Assembly: GCA_947095535.1 (NCBI GenBank)
Contig: OX352774.1
Span: 70,990,416 to 71,054,415, forward strand
Length of the DNA stretch: 64,000 nucleotides
Reading direction: 5' to 3'
From: Poecilobothrus nobilitatus
Lineage: Eukaryota > Arthropoda > Insecta > Diptera > Dolichopodidae
The position numbers and the translations under genes were made by a program. Position 1 is the first letter of the stretch. Each line of letters opens with the position of its first letter. The notes under the pieces were generated by a model, which was given only the letters and a program-made list of their open reading frames with translations, was not told the DNA's origin and did no database searches. Below, in pieces: positions 1-11,402 of the stretch.

Positions 1-256
1 TATTTTGATTTTTAAAGTAATTTTATTGTTTTGTAAAAAAAATTTTTTTTAAAAATAATTTAAAAGCCACTGAAACTTATTAATTTGCTATAGTAAGTCA
101 ATTATTTATTAGGTCATGCATATGCGTCATACCATGGGTTGGATATGAAATGCAAAAAAAAAAAAAAATTTACAAAATTTAATAGCAAGCACCTTAAACA
201 GTGGAGACTACTCCCTCCCCCCCCCACCCAACCTGTGCTTAACAAATTATTGAAAT
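1..256. other. Noncoding AT-rich sequence
   Basis: Poly-A/T tracts and a short C-run near 217-232. No coding signal or recognised repeat is visible. Confidence 0.5.
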
Positions 257-386
257 GCAGATTTTGTAACTAAGTATAAAGTCCTTCCTAATTCTCGCTT
301 ACCCATATACATACATAAACATTCTGGAAAAAGGGAATATGTACCCTGATTTTATAACCACCTAAAAAATCCCTTCTAATTATTTG
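257..386 (-). repeat. Two degenerate units of the dispersed ~85-bp repeat
   Basis: Two successive stretches, ATTTTGTAAC..GTCCTTCCTAATTC (257-296) and CTGGAAAAAGGG..ACCCTGATTTTATAACC (about 325-386), match in reverse complement the unit AGGATTTTAGAGTTGG-TTACAAAATCAGGGTAT that recurs at 14.3, 27.0, 48.5-49.0 and 50.8-51.3 kb. They are diverged, and the outer limits are unclear. Confidence 0.6.
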
Positions 387-3300
387 TTTACGTGTATATT
401 ATGTAATTATATATTATAGTCCTTATGGAATATATGGTTGGTGGAATTTTTTTTTTTTTTAGAATTATGTTTTTATGACACCATCCCAATATGTTAAAAA
501 TTAATTTTACTTTGTGACCTTACACCACAATGTTATAATCCTTTTTTTTTTTCTTTGTCATTTATAACGTCTTAGTCGTATCTATTTATAACAATTTATT
601 TATTTATTTATGTGTTAATATAAGGGTGATGGAGAGTACATTTAATACATTCGCTAGTAGTCATATCTAAAGGTTCACTTAGTTAAAAAAAAAAAGGAAG
701 TAAGTACATTTTAAATAAATTTTTATGAATTCAATGAAGATTTCTTGGTTTTTTGCAACTACTTTTTATTTACTGTCTATTTATTTTCATTATTGATAAT
801 TTATTTCTTTGTACATCAAATATTTTGCATACTGTTTTAATATTCTTTAAAATGCTTTCTTACTTTACAAATTTCGAAAAATATTATTTCCCAATGTAAA
901 AAATCAAACGTTAAATGTTGGACAAATTTTTTAAATAATGGCAACGCAACGGTAAAAAAAAAACTCTTCAAATTTTCCAAACCCTTTCAAATCTCTTTGG
1001 AAGTAAAAAAAAAAAAAACATATATATTTCAGGGTCTTGTAGTCATCCCCTACAGAACAGAAAAAGAAAATATGATTTTAATACACAAATAACTGTGAAT
1101 AATTAAGTAGTGATTGATAAATAATCAATTCTTTAATTTTACTATATCTTTAATTAAAATTATTTAACAGTCAAAACAATGAACAATTTTTTTGTATTTT
1201 TTTTCTACTTTTCACACTTTTCACCTTTTTTTTTTTTTTATTTACACACATAAAATTTTAAAATTTAATTAATTTTTAAATAAATGTAAAACAACACTGT
1301 GATCATAAACTAATGCTTCAAGAAGAAAAAAAAAAAAACAACTTATAAAGAAGTACAACAATGTAATGTGTACCAGTGCCATAGAGCACACAGTAGGGAA
1401 AAACGCATTTCCCAGGATGTTTAAAGAAATGAAAAATTTACAATAAAATAAAATGAAAAAAAAACAACAAACTAAAATGTATGCCATAAAAGTAAAATAA
1501 TTTCAACATTAATACAAAATAAAAAAACAAAAAAAAAAAAATAAAAACAGAAAAAAAAAAGCATGAATAATAAATTATTAATGCAATTTAAATAGACTTT
1601 TAATAATGTTTCATTTCCAGCTTTTCAATTTGTTAAGCGTTATAAAAAAATAATATTGTTAAAAAATTATTTAAATGTCGAAAAATTATTTTTGTAATTT
1701 TAAACCGTAATAATAATAACAGGATTTAAATTTAAAAAAAAATTTATATCCCTAAAAGGCTGCAATTACAATTTTTAAATTTTATTAATAAAATCGAAAA
1801 ATGTTTTGATTTCATTAATTGGGTCTTTTCGGAGAGTATAAACAAAATTTTTTTTTTTTATTTTCGAAATTTCCAACACTTATATTCCTGTTATAGACAA
1901 TTTTGTTTAAAGTATGTATTAAAAAGATATGAATCGATATTTTCAAAATAAATTTTCAAACTCCATTGATCAAGAGCTTAATTTTCTTAAATAACATGAT
2001 AATCTCGAAATTCTTAAATAGTTCAAGTTATTAAGAATAATTTGACATTAGTTCAGTATTATAAATCATCTTTAAGGTCTAATTAATATAATATAAAAAT
2101 AGAAAATGCGTTATAAAACCATAATAACTATAAAAAGTAAAAAGAAGGATTTATTGAAAAGTTAAAAAATCAAGAAATAGTTTTATTGGAAATTGTATCT
2201 GTAATAGTATAAGAATAATATACATACATACATTTAAATGGACTGACCTTTAATTATATATAAAATTAAAAAACTGATCATTTTTCGAATCAAATGTAAA
2301 AAAAAAAAAAAAAAAGGAGCAATTCTTTAATAATATGCAGTCTTTTTGTTTTTTTTTTTTTTTTTTTTTCTTCTAATAAATAACTAAAATGAATACCTAT
2401 TCAACAAAATATCAACGCAATTTATAAAATATACAAAAAAGAACATAAATTATACTGTAACTTCAAGTACTTTTAACTATATATACAACAGTATACGTAC
2501 AGAAGTTCAGAAGTACTAAAGTACACATTTTAGTTTTTTATTGTTGATTTTTTTTTGTTTTTGTTTTTTTTTTTTTTATATTAAAAACAGAAGGCATTCC
2601 ATGGCTTCTACTGATTCTTTTTTTTTTTTTCTTATTCTTCTTTCTGTACATCTAAACTAGAAAATATTTCATTTCCGATTTGTTTAAAAAACAATTAAAC
2701 AAAACTGTGAAAGAAAGAGACAAAAGATTCATCTGACTGTAGCAAAAAAAAAAAAAAAAAAAAACTATAATGAGAATAAAAAGAATGCATTCAATTTTCA
2801 AGTGAAAACCATAAATATTTAAACATGTGCTTATTTATATTTCATTAATATATAATACACACACACAACACAACATGCAATAACAAAAAGTCTGTTATCA
2901 TTTGATATATAAAAAAGAAAAATAAAAATTCCTTTTGTATTCATGGTTCATACACTATTCCCTTAAACATATACACGCATACAATTTCCATTTCATGGAT
3001 CACCTTTTAAATAATATATTATATGTATATGGTACTTTATAAAATTAAAGTTCTGGAATGTGTGCTGCTTTTGCTACTGCTACTGATGCTATTTGTTCTA
3101 TTGCTACTTTTCCCGAAAGGAATTTAATGCAGCAAGTCTAATAATGATTATTATTATCATTATCATTATCATTCTTGATCAACAATCATCATCAATAACT
3201 AAATAAACAAAATTCCAGCTGCTCTCTTCTAAATATTTATACTGAAAATGCATTGAAAGCATATCTTGGGTTTTTTTTTTTTTTTTTTTTTTGTAAGAAT

Positions 3301-4140
3301 GCAGATCACTTATTTTTTTTTTTTTTTAGTGATTTGTAATCGTGGTGGATCGAATTTTTTTCACATACTCTTGGTGCTGGCTTTATAGCTTCCTACCATC
3401 TTTGTCATTACCACAGCGTGTTATATTGGTACGAGTTTATATAGTATATACACATAGTATGGTGTTATGGTATGGTGTGATATGGTGATGATATAAATGG
3501 TGTGTATACACTACAAAAAAAAAGTAATAATAATAATAATATTTCTTCATATTTTGTTTTCAAATTATTTAGTAATGAAAAAAAAAGTGAAAGAAAAGAG
3601 AAAAAAAAATTAATTACGACTTTTTTATTTTTGATTTTATTTATTTTTTTTTTTTTGTAAACTTAGACGGAGTAAATTTCATAATATATTAATTAATTAA
3701 TAAATTGTAATGATAATTACCATTAATTGATTTGTATTTTTTTAGGTCGTATTTTAAAAATATTCTGAGGCCTTTATAGAGAATAAAAGAAAGTTTTTGA
3801 ATTGAATTCTTTTTTCTCGTTAGCTACAAAGTATTGGTTAAAATCAGTGTAAAAATTGCGAAATTTTAACTTGTAATCCCATAACTAACTCTGTAATTAC
3901 AAATAAAGCTCAGATATGCTTAAATCTAAGGCTAAAAATAAGAATAAATTTGTGCATCGAATTTAGAGTTAGAACTTACAAAAGCCTTAATCATATATTA
4001 AACATATTCTTGTTTCGTATAATAAAAGTGGGATGTACATATATAAGAATAAACTTTTCTAATTTTTGAAAGTATTTATTTTAGAAAATTCTTTACAAAA
4101 TGTTAACTTTAGTTTTAAGTGTGTTGACGTGCACTTGTAA
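387..4140. other. Noncoding, probably intronic, AT-rich block
   Basis: Many A/T homopolymers (for example 3271-3292 and 2741-2763), a TTAT-type simple repeat at 596-611 and ATT/ATC triplet runs near 3146-3175. The open frame on the minus strand at 1269-1487 is phenylalanine-rich because of poly-T and has no family resemblance. No gene is seen. Confidence 0.6.
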
Positions 4141-4476
4141 AGTAGTAGAATCCTACTCTTCATTCTTAACAATACGATTGACCAAAGTACTGATGTTATT
4201 TACACAAATCTTAGTAAAACTTTCGATCTTTTACCCCATGACATAATTTTACACTATCTAAAATGACTGTGTTTTTGCCCATTATTTGTGAATTGGATAA
4301 GTTCTTACTTAATATGTAGAAGTTACAAAGTGCTTTTCAAAAATGCAATGTCTAATTCTTATTTTATGAACTCTGTGGTACATCAAGTTAGTCACCTTTG
4401 GCCTTTATTTTTTGTAATATCCATAAATGTTGTATACTTAATTTATTTTTTTATTAATTTTATGATTGAGTTATAG
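4141..4476 (+). pseudogene. Decayed non-LTR retrotransposon, reverse-transcriptase fragment
   Basis: Read in one frame (codon starts at 4153, 4171 and so on), the sequence gives TDVIYTNLSKTFDLLPHDI, an in-frame stop at 4264-4266, then NWISSYLICRSYKVLF and VVHQVSHLWPLFFVISIN. These correspond to the canonical LINE reverse-transcriptase blocks DVIYTDFSKAFD-x-VPHDIL, W-x-x-SYL-x-x-R and SGVPQGSHLGPLLF-x-x-FIND. The PQGS glycine and proline positions are mutated, the downstream catalytic FADD block is absent, and there is a stop, so it is dead. Jockey/CR1-like LINEs use this module for target-primed reverse transcription. The fragment ends at a stop at 4474-4476. Three other LINE pieces in the window carry the C-terminal end of ORF2, possibly from related families. 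Confidence 0.88.
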
Positions 4477-5110
4477 TCCAAGTATTTTACGTTCTTTATT
4501 CGAATACAAAACTTTGTGTTATAAAATAGAAAAAGCGTTAATATATAATTCCGCTAATAGATGGTGTGAAATGCCTAGTCAGCCCACATCTGTGTCCTAT
4601 CGATAGTAGAGGATATGCAAACTATTACACCAAATATTTTTACATAAATTTTACAAAAACTCAAAATTTCTTAAACTCAGAATTTGTAATTTCCAAAATT
4701 TTTAAATTATCTTGACATTTTGCTCTATACATAAACGATGTTATAGTTTTCGATCCAATCATAATTATACTTAATCACAATTATACTTACATATTACAAA
4801 ATTACTTGACTTGATTAAAAATTTGTTGATTAAGTTTTAATAAGCAAAAGCGGTACACATTCCAGAACTTTCCAGAAAATACCATATAGTGGTAAAAGAT
4901 GAACCATGAAATAGACATTCTTACGGTCTAATTTGCTATGTATATATAGAACCAATACTATTTATAAAAGTTATTACTTAAAAAATTTGTATAAGCGAAC
5001 AACTGATGATAATCTAAACTTCGCCAATATTAAAATAAAATTAATGTTTAAATAATTCAAAGCACCCTCCAAAATCATTTTTATTACTAAACGTTTAAAA
5101 TAAATTTAAA
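4477..5110. other. Noncoding AT-rich sequence
   Basis: No open frame of note and no recognised repeat. A few higher-complexity bases near 4560-4620 do not match the tRNA-like families found elsewhere. Confidence 0.5.
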
Positions 5111-5255
5111 GAGGTATTTGTTGGCCACTAGAGCTTATAAAATACACTGTAAAAACCAAGTATAAGTTCGAATCCCACACCCGTCGTAGTAATAATTTTC
5201 CCCTAATCTCCTTGTTACATTTATATGGAAGGGGAATAAAAAAAAAAAAAAATAA
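5111..5255 (+). mobile_element. tRNA-derived SINE family 1, diverged copy 1
   Basis: The copy reads TTGGCCACTAGAG (degenerate A-box), TATAAAATACACTGTAAA, GTTCGAATCCCACACCCG (intact B-box) and a body ending GGAAGGGGAATAAAA. The order and spacing follow the better copies at 48.6 and 61.5 kb. The 5' 10 bases and the distal body are strongly diverged, and it ends in a poly-A tail at about 5237-5251. Confidence 0.75.
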
Positions 5256-6289
5256 TAATTAAAGGTGCTTTAGTGTCAGTATTTCATTTTTAATTTTAAT
5301 TAAATAATTCGGAAAAGATAAATTTGAATTTACCCCCCATTTTAAATTGTTCTTTACTCCAACTCGTTCTATAATAAATATAGAAGCAAAACTCGTTCTA
5401 TCAATTTCTATAAATATGTATATGTATATGTTTGTATATATATATCATGTACATAAATAATAGTATTGAAAAAAATCTTCTATAATAATTGGAAGTTAGG
5501 AAGTTAGAAAAAATGTTTATTTTTTTGTTAGTTGAAAAAAATAAATATTTTTTTGTTTGTTATGCACATAAATAAACATTATACAGAGCTGTTACTGTTG
5601 TTGCTTTTGGTGATACTGATGATAAATATAAGTTCAAAAAAAAAAAAAAAATGTGTAAAAAATTATTTAAGAATTTTTCTACAAAAAAACAGGGAAATTT
5701 TTTTCTTTTTTTTTTACTTAAAGGTATTTTACATATGTGCTGCACAAATAAAACTCTTGAAGAAAAAACAAAAAAAAAAAAATAAAAAATTTTATTTTTA
5801 TTTTTTATTGCTATTATTATTTTTTTTTTTTGTATAGTTTCATTAACCTTATAGTACATAAAAAAAAAAAAAAACTATTTTAACTTTGTTTAAAGAAATA
5901 ATTATGTTTAAAAGAATAATTTTTTAATATTTTTTTTGTTGTTTTTTTTTTTTGTTGTTGTGCTACGAAAAACGCATAAAACCAAATCATTACTAATTCT
6001 AGAATACTTTAAGATATAATATATTGATTTGTAAAACACAACACAGCTACAAAATATGTAACAGATACAGTTGACCCATTTCCTATACGTTAGACAATAG
6101 AATTTATTGATTGAAAATTATATTTAAAACGGGGGAATAAAGAGGTAAAATCAATTATATATAAAATATGAAGTATCAAGATTTATATAAACATTGACCA
6201 CTATAATAAAAACACTGTAAGTTTTTTTTCGAGAACAATGAATGAAATCAATTTACTCCCAACAAACAAGGAAATAGAGTAACAGACAT
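5256..6289. other. Noncoding AT-rich block
   Basis: The overlapping open frames on both strands at 5532-5859 consist of Lys/Phe runs from poly-A and poly-T and are not genes. AT microsatellite sequence at about 5418-5445. Nothing else is recognised. Confidence 0.55.
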
Positions 6290-6543
6290 TTGGCTGAATG
6301 CATAAAATTAAGTTTCAACTCAAAACGCACTTTTTCAAATAAAAACGACGAGATCTGGGTGTAATTTTGCTTGATAAAGTTAGATTTATTTTAAATGCAG
6401 AGGGGCCTCGGTGGCCTAGTGGGTAAAACCGTATAAAATACACTGTAAACACCGAGGGTGTGTTGTGGGTAAACACAGACATTTATTTTGCAGAGAAATG
6501 GATTAAAAAAGAAAAAATGCTCAGTTTTATGCATTTGATCCAA
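6290..6543. mobile_element. Palindromic ~130-bp MITE (TTGG family) split by a SINE
   Basis: The left end TTGGCTGAATGCATAAAATT and the right end CTCAGTTTTATGCATTTGAT plus CCAA are inverted relatives. They match the ends of the family members at 8464-8595 and 39178-39304. The middle holds an unrelated SINE copy (6402-6514), so the MITE was present before the SINE inserted. No clear target duplication is visible for the MITE. Confidence 0.7.
6402..6514 (+). mobile_element. tRNA-derived SINE family 1, internally deleted copy 2
   Basis: It begins GGGGCCTCGGTGGCCTAGTG (intact A-box) and continues TATAAAATACACTGTAAACACCGAGG. The B-box and most of the body are then missing, and it jumps to the 3' motif TTTGCAGAGAAATGGATT followed by A-rich tail. 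Possible target duplications are AAATGCAGA (6393-6401) and AAATGCTCAG (6515-6524), which are imperfect. Confidence 0.85.
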
Positions 6544-6740
6544 TATCTCTTTCTATTTTTCAAAAGCCTGTGTATCGTTAACACATTTTGTTTTTTCTTT
6601 TGTAATCTGTAGAAAAGTACCACACATTTTGATTTAAATAACCAGTTGGCCAATAACTTCATTCAAAATATTGTTTTTATATTTTATATTATAATTATTC
6701 AAAATTTTAAAATCTTTATAAAAATATATTTAAAAACTTA

Positions 6741-7341
6741 AGGTAATTGTCCAATGCTTACTTTACTTCTTTTACTTTGAATACTTTTTCCAAAACGAAG
6801 CAAAATTAAGAAAGTAAGTATTGGCCCAATGATTACTTTGCATTTTTTGCTTTCAATATTGTTAAATTTATTTTTTCTGAAATGGATTTAAAAAAAAATT
6901 AATTATTAGAAATTTTATATATAATGATTATTTTATATGAAAACGTACAAAATGTTTGTATTCAGTACCAAATAGGAGAAGATTTTGGGTTCGGGACATT
7001 TATAGAAATCGTCGAATTCATTGATTGTACGAAATCACATTCCCATCTAACTATTTAAAATTTTTTTCACCTATTCAAATTTTTTTAATGTTTATGTAAA
7101 AAACTTCAAATATCAAATGTCAAAGTATATTCAACGCCAAAGTACGGAATTGAAAATTCGTCAAAGTACGAAATTGAAGATTCGTCAATTCGGTACTTTG
7201 CTTCGTTTGCTTACTACTTAGTGCTTTTTTTGAATACTTTGTGCATTTGGCCAAGTACCATAAAAAATAATCTAATTCATTTCAGCTGTCAAAGTTTTCG
7301 AAGGAAGTAAAGGAAGCAAAGTAAACATTGGGCCATTACCT
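6741..7341. mobile_element. MITE with ~38-bp inverted repeats and TTA duplication (Harbinger-like), 601 bp
   Basis: The left end AGGTAATTGTCCAATGCTTA and the reverse complement of the right end, AGGTAATGGCCCAATGTTTA, begin inverted repeats that stay similar for about 38 bp (..CTTTrCTTCyTTTACTT). Both sides carry TTA (6738-6740 and 7342-7344). A 3-bp TTA duplication is what PIF/Harbinger elements produce. Internal TACTTTGC-type motifs recur in both orientations (about 6800-6850 and 7140-7200). There is no transposase frame, so it is non-autonomous. It is a relative of the element at 20153-20436. Confidence 0.85.
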
Positions 7342-7344
7342 TTA

Positions 7345-8463
7345 CATTTAAAACCTTATTTTAAATGTAAAGATGATGGCCCAATACTTGAGTTTTATGA
7401 TTATGAATGTGTTTTTAAAGATTTATTAGTTGATCTGATAAGGGAACAGTACAATTTAGGAATTTTGGATCGCATATGTAACAACTTTGAATTTCCGTTG
7501 CATTGTAATATGTACTGCCTATGCCTTAGGAGAAGTATAATAGTATGGAGTCCCATTGTACCTGGTATCATAGGTTTCTTGTAATTTTAAATTAATTCTT
7601 CGCATACATTATGTATGCCAAAACTACAAATAATTTTTTTATTTTACTTTTGTAATTTTTTTTTATTTTTTAATTTCATTTAAAATTCCTTTATTTTAAT
7701 GACTCTTGTTGTTTGTATACACATAATTGTTGTTTTCTTCTTTTTTTTTATGAGGATATTTTTTTTTTTCTAATAAATTATACCTTAGAACTTGTGTGTA
7801 TATACTAACTCATTCACTCATTCAATATATCTCAGTTTAAGTAAATTCACAGTAGGAAATTAACAGAAAGAAATGCCAGAAGCCAGAAGTTCATAAGTGT
7901 TAAAGAAGTTACAACAGCAGCAACATTTTATATCCATAAATATACATATATATATATATTTGTTTATATTCATTTATTTACAAAGAAGGGAAAAAAAAAA
8001 TAACAGCAACAATTAAGCAACAACAACAACAACACTTATTTGCTTATTTACAATAAACATTAAATCTTTAAAAGCATAAAATAAAAAAAAAATAAGAAAA
8101 GTTAAGGTAAACTTTCTAGAAAATAGTCGTAATTTTTTTTTTTTTTACCGGCGTGAATTGTGGAACAGAACATAAAAAAAATGTTTTTTTGAAAAAGTGT
8201 TTTATGTTTTTATGTGTACTTATTTCAAAAATACTTCAAATTAAAGACATACAATTTTTATTATATTTTTCGATAAATTTAAACTAAGTGTTGCCTCTTA
8301 TTTGCATAACTGTTGAAAAGAAAGAAAATGTACATTTAATAAATTTAAAAGAATTTGCTGAAAATTATATTCAGCTTCTTTCTTAGATTTTAATATCTCT
8401 TTATAGATTAGATGAATTTCGGTTTTAATCATTGTTAATCTTCTTTTCCTGTGTACTCAATAG
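7345..8463 (+). other. Noncoding block containing an ATG-less open frame (7276-7581)
   Basis: A frame of about 102 codons without a stop runs from inside the MITE right arm to a TAA at 7582-7584. From 7372 it reads DDGPILEFYDYECVFKDLLV and continues with several cysteines and arginines. Its composition is less biased than the other open frames. An acceptor-like TTCATTTCAG ends at 7285. I do not recognise a family. About a third of the frame is MITE end, so it may be chance. The rest of the block is poly-A/T and AT repeats (7945-7960) with CAA runs at 8021-8033. Confidence 0.3.
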
Positions 8464-8595
8464 TTGGAATGCATAAAACTGAGTTAGAACTCAAATCTCA
8501 CTTTTTTCAAACGAAAACTATACTTGAGCTTATATTTTTGTTCCAAAAAATAATATACATATAGGTTTAAGTTCAGTTTTATGGACTCGATCCAA
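8464..8595. mobile_element. Palindromic TTGG-family MITE, 132 bp
   Basis: The left end TTGGAATGCATAAAACTGAG faces the right end CAGTTTTATGGACTCGATCC plus AA. The shared core is CATAAAACTGA followed by a TTAAACT-like stretch. The internal CTCACTTTTTTCAAACGAAA matches the 39.2-kb copy. There is no coding capacity and no clear target duplication. Confidence 0.75.
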
Positions 8596-9067
8596 TGCCT
8601 ATGTATAATAAGCCAGAGAACTCAATTAATTTTTCGAAACTCAATTAATTCAATCGAAATTTAACCAAAATTATTTTCATCATTACTTGAGTTTATTAAA
8701 CATTCGTATTATTAATTATAGATGGGTAAATTGAGTAAATTATAATAGTGTATTTTTTTACTCAAAATTTTTAGTCGTAAAGGTTTTTTAGAACGGCAGA
8801 TGCCACTTAGAACAGACAGATACCACTTAGAACAATGAAAATGAAAAGAAAAAATAATAAAAGCTTCTTAAATTTTTTTTTACTAAAGCTGTGTTTTTTC
8901 ATTAATCCGATCACTGGTCTTTTATAAGTTTTCACACAAATCCTTGATCCAGCTTTTTCTGATCTCTATATACAAATCTTGGAGAAATTTATAAATTTGC
9001 ATTTTTTAATAATTTCAAAGTGATATTTGACAGTCAACAAACATAAACAAATCAAAACAAAGGGAGC
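8596..9067. other. Noncoding AT-rich sequence
   Basis: A small local duplication of GATrCCACTTAGAACA occurs at about 8800-8835. No gene is seen. Confidence 0.5.
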
Positions 9068-9600
9068 CGGCCAGTTGGCAACTTTTATTTGACAACTAGA
9101 CATTTGATCAGGGGATATTTTGCAAAAAAAGTACATTTAATAAAAAGACATTTAGCAACAACCATTATTAACAAAAAAAATATTTTGCAAAAAAGACACT
9201 TGAAAAAAAGACATTTAGCAAAATGGACTATTAACTGTTGGACATTTAACAACTTTAACAACTGAACATTTGGCAACTGGGACGCTTAAGAACTTTTACA
9301 ACTGGAGATTTTTTACCTTTTATTAGCTGCATGAATCTGTGCCAAAATAATTAATATCGAAAACGTAATGTAGTTTATTTTTGACTTAAGCGGACAGCGT
9401 AAAGCACCTAAATACATATGTAAGTAAAAGTTGCCAAATGTATTATTGTTAAGTGTCTGTTTTGTTGAAATTGTCTTCGTGTTAAGTGTTTGTTTGGCTA
9501 AATATCTTTTTGTTAAATGTTTTTCTTTTGTGGAATATCCACTGATCAAATGTTCAGTTGCAAAGTGAAAGTTATGAAGTGTACCGTAAGCCAAAATAAA
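9068..9600. repeat. Fold-back element built from short ACATTT-rGCAAc units
   Basis: The left half carries repeated units such as GACATTTAGCAA, GGACATTTAACAAC and GAACATTTGGCAACT. The right half carries their reverse complements (GTTGCCAAATGT, TTGTTAAGTGTC, GGCTAAATATC). The outer arms ACATTTGATCAGGGGATATT (9100-9119) and AATATCCACTGATCAAATGT (9534-9553) pair with one mismatch. The minus-strand open frames at 9085-9276 and 9313-9612 translate the unit (repeated KCLF/KYL and TLN motifs) and are by-products. Mechanistic class is unknown; it resembles fold-back transposons with repeat-built arms. Confidence 0.8.
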
Positions 9601-11035
9601 ATTTTCATGCATTCAAGTAAAGTTCTCCAATAATTTTACATGTTCCCTAAAGTTCTCCATAATTTCACATGTTCCCTTTTATTCAAATCACATGGTGTAT
9701 TTGCAATTTTTCTATAATTATGAAAAAAATTTCAGAACTTCATGTATTATTCCTATTGTAAAAAAGTTTTCTTAATTCAAACACGTGCACCATTTCCACA
9801 ATCATAATACATATTTTATTAAATGTAGTAAATTTACTACATTCATATTTTTTTAAATTAATAAAAAAGGAAGAAAAAAAAAACTGCCAGCACTTTACCA
9901 TTTTATAAATTATCGTAAAATTAAAACAAAAAAAAAATTTTTTTTTAATTTATAAACATTTTGTAATATTAATTTTTTTATAGTTTCTGTTTTTTATTTA
10001 CAATTTTTTATTATTATTACAAAAAAAAAATAAACGCGTTTTACTTAAAAAAAACGAAAAAAAAAAAGAGAAATGCATGGCATGCAGTTTACAATATTGT
10101 ATTATAATGCATCAACGCATCAATGCATCAACACATCAACAATCAACATTGTTGTATAGCATCTTAAATGTATTTTTATTTTTTTTATGTTACTGGTGAT
10201 GTGATGCCATGATGTTGCTGTTCATCCCTAAATGATTTGTTGCTTGGTTTAATTTGAATTTTATTTGTTTAATGTTTTGTTTTGTTTTGTTGTCAACACC
10301 ACAAACATTAATAAGAAAAGACAAAAAAAAAATCATTAAAAAATTTAAACATAAAACATAACACTATGTATAATATTATTATTTAAACATAGTGTTGTTT
10401 ATGTACAGTGCCATGTTAAACATATAATGCACATTACAAAAAAAAAAAAAAAATTAAATTAAATTTTAATTTGTTTGTGTGTTTGTTTTTTTTTTTTTTT
10501 TGTTTTTTTGTATTAAACTTTGAATTATGTGAATCAAGACAGTGGATTTTTTTTTTTTTTATGATTTCAATAATAAAACAATTATTAATAGGATATATAC
10601 GTATCTTCATTTATTTCCTTTATTTAATAACATCTCTTTCTTATACCAATCACTTCCATAAAAATTTTCATTCTATATTACTATTGAATCACCTGACCTT
10701 CTATTTAAAATGAGAAACTTGGTAACTAAAATAATTTAATGTTATTCTTTAGTTCGCGTATTCCATATATATAACATGGACCTTTATTTAGGTACTTAAA
10801 AAATTTCCCATATATAAGTATTTTCATAATGTTTTTTTTTTTGAGAGGGGGCCCTGTTAGATCAACTAATATTAGATTCCACTAATTTCGCTAATATTGT
10901 CAAGATAATGATATTAACAACTTACTTTAAGATACTTACGAACTACTCATGTTGTAAAAAAAGAACATGATTTGAAATAATGTCTATATAAACAATAGTC
11001 AAAGTAACAGTGTTATGTTATATTAAAGAGAACCT
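9601..11035. other. Noncoding AT-rich block with an imperfect minisatellite
   Basis: An imperfect GCATCAAC/ACATCAAC array lies at about 10108-10146. Several poly-A/T tracts make the open frame at 10471-10713 phenylalanine-rich; it is not convincing as a gene. Confidence 0.55.
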
Positions 11036-11402
11036 GGAATAAGAATTCTGTAAATTGCAATTTTTGTCTTCTTTCCAATCCCATATACTTCCAAAAATCG
11101 TAGTTGATTCACTAAATCATTTATTAATGATATTTGAGGCAGAAACTGTTCTGGAACCATTACTTTCTTTAAGTCGTTGATTATTGGGCTATTACAATTG
11201 TGCAAGACTATGAAACAAAAATATGTTTATTTGTGCGCCATCTATTATTTTATACAAGAAATATATATTTCTTTTTTATATATTTTATACAATATATGAT
11301 ACTAATTTTTTATTAAGTTATATGATCTACTGCAGTCGAGATTTGAAACAGCGAGCTTTCAATTGAGTTACACCATTAGCTGAATGTAAGCTGACTGTAA
11401 TA
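11036..11402 (-). repeat. tRNA-like repeat family 2, copy A
   Basis: It aligns by eye with 62050-62500. Shared blocks are ATTCACTAAATCATTTATTA, a GTTGATTAT..GCTATT..GT-CAAGACTAT block and CGCCATCTATT..ACAAGAA. The block near 11330-11395 reads on the minus strand as TAATGGTGTAACTCAATTG followed by GTTTCAAATCTCGACTGC, resembling a tRNA A-box and B-box with a diverged B-box. The 60-codon minus-strand frame (11023-11205) lies inside the repeat and is interrupted in the other copy, so it is not called a gene. Confidence 0.6.

Noticed and set aside
3146..3200. Possible CRISPR-like array of short direct repeats
   Set aside because: These are ATT/ATC triplet runs without spacers of constant length; the composition and the glypican exons show a eukaryotic genome.
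5532..5859. Overlapping open frames of about 100 codons on both strands
   Set aside because: They are Lys/Phe runs from poly-A and poly-T with no domain, and both strands are open for the same reason.
9085..9612. Two minus-strand frames with repeated peptide motifs
   Set aside because: They translate the arms of a fold-back repeat; the periodic peptide is a consequence of the DNA unit.
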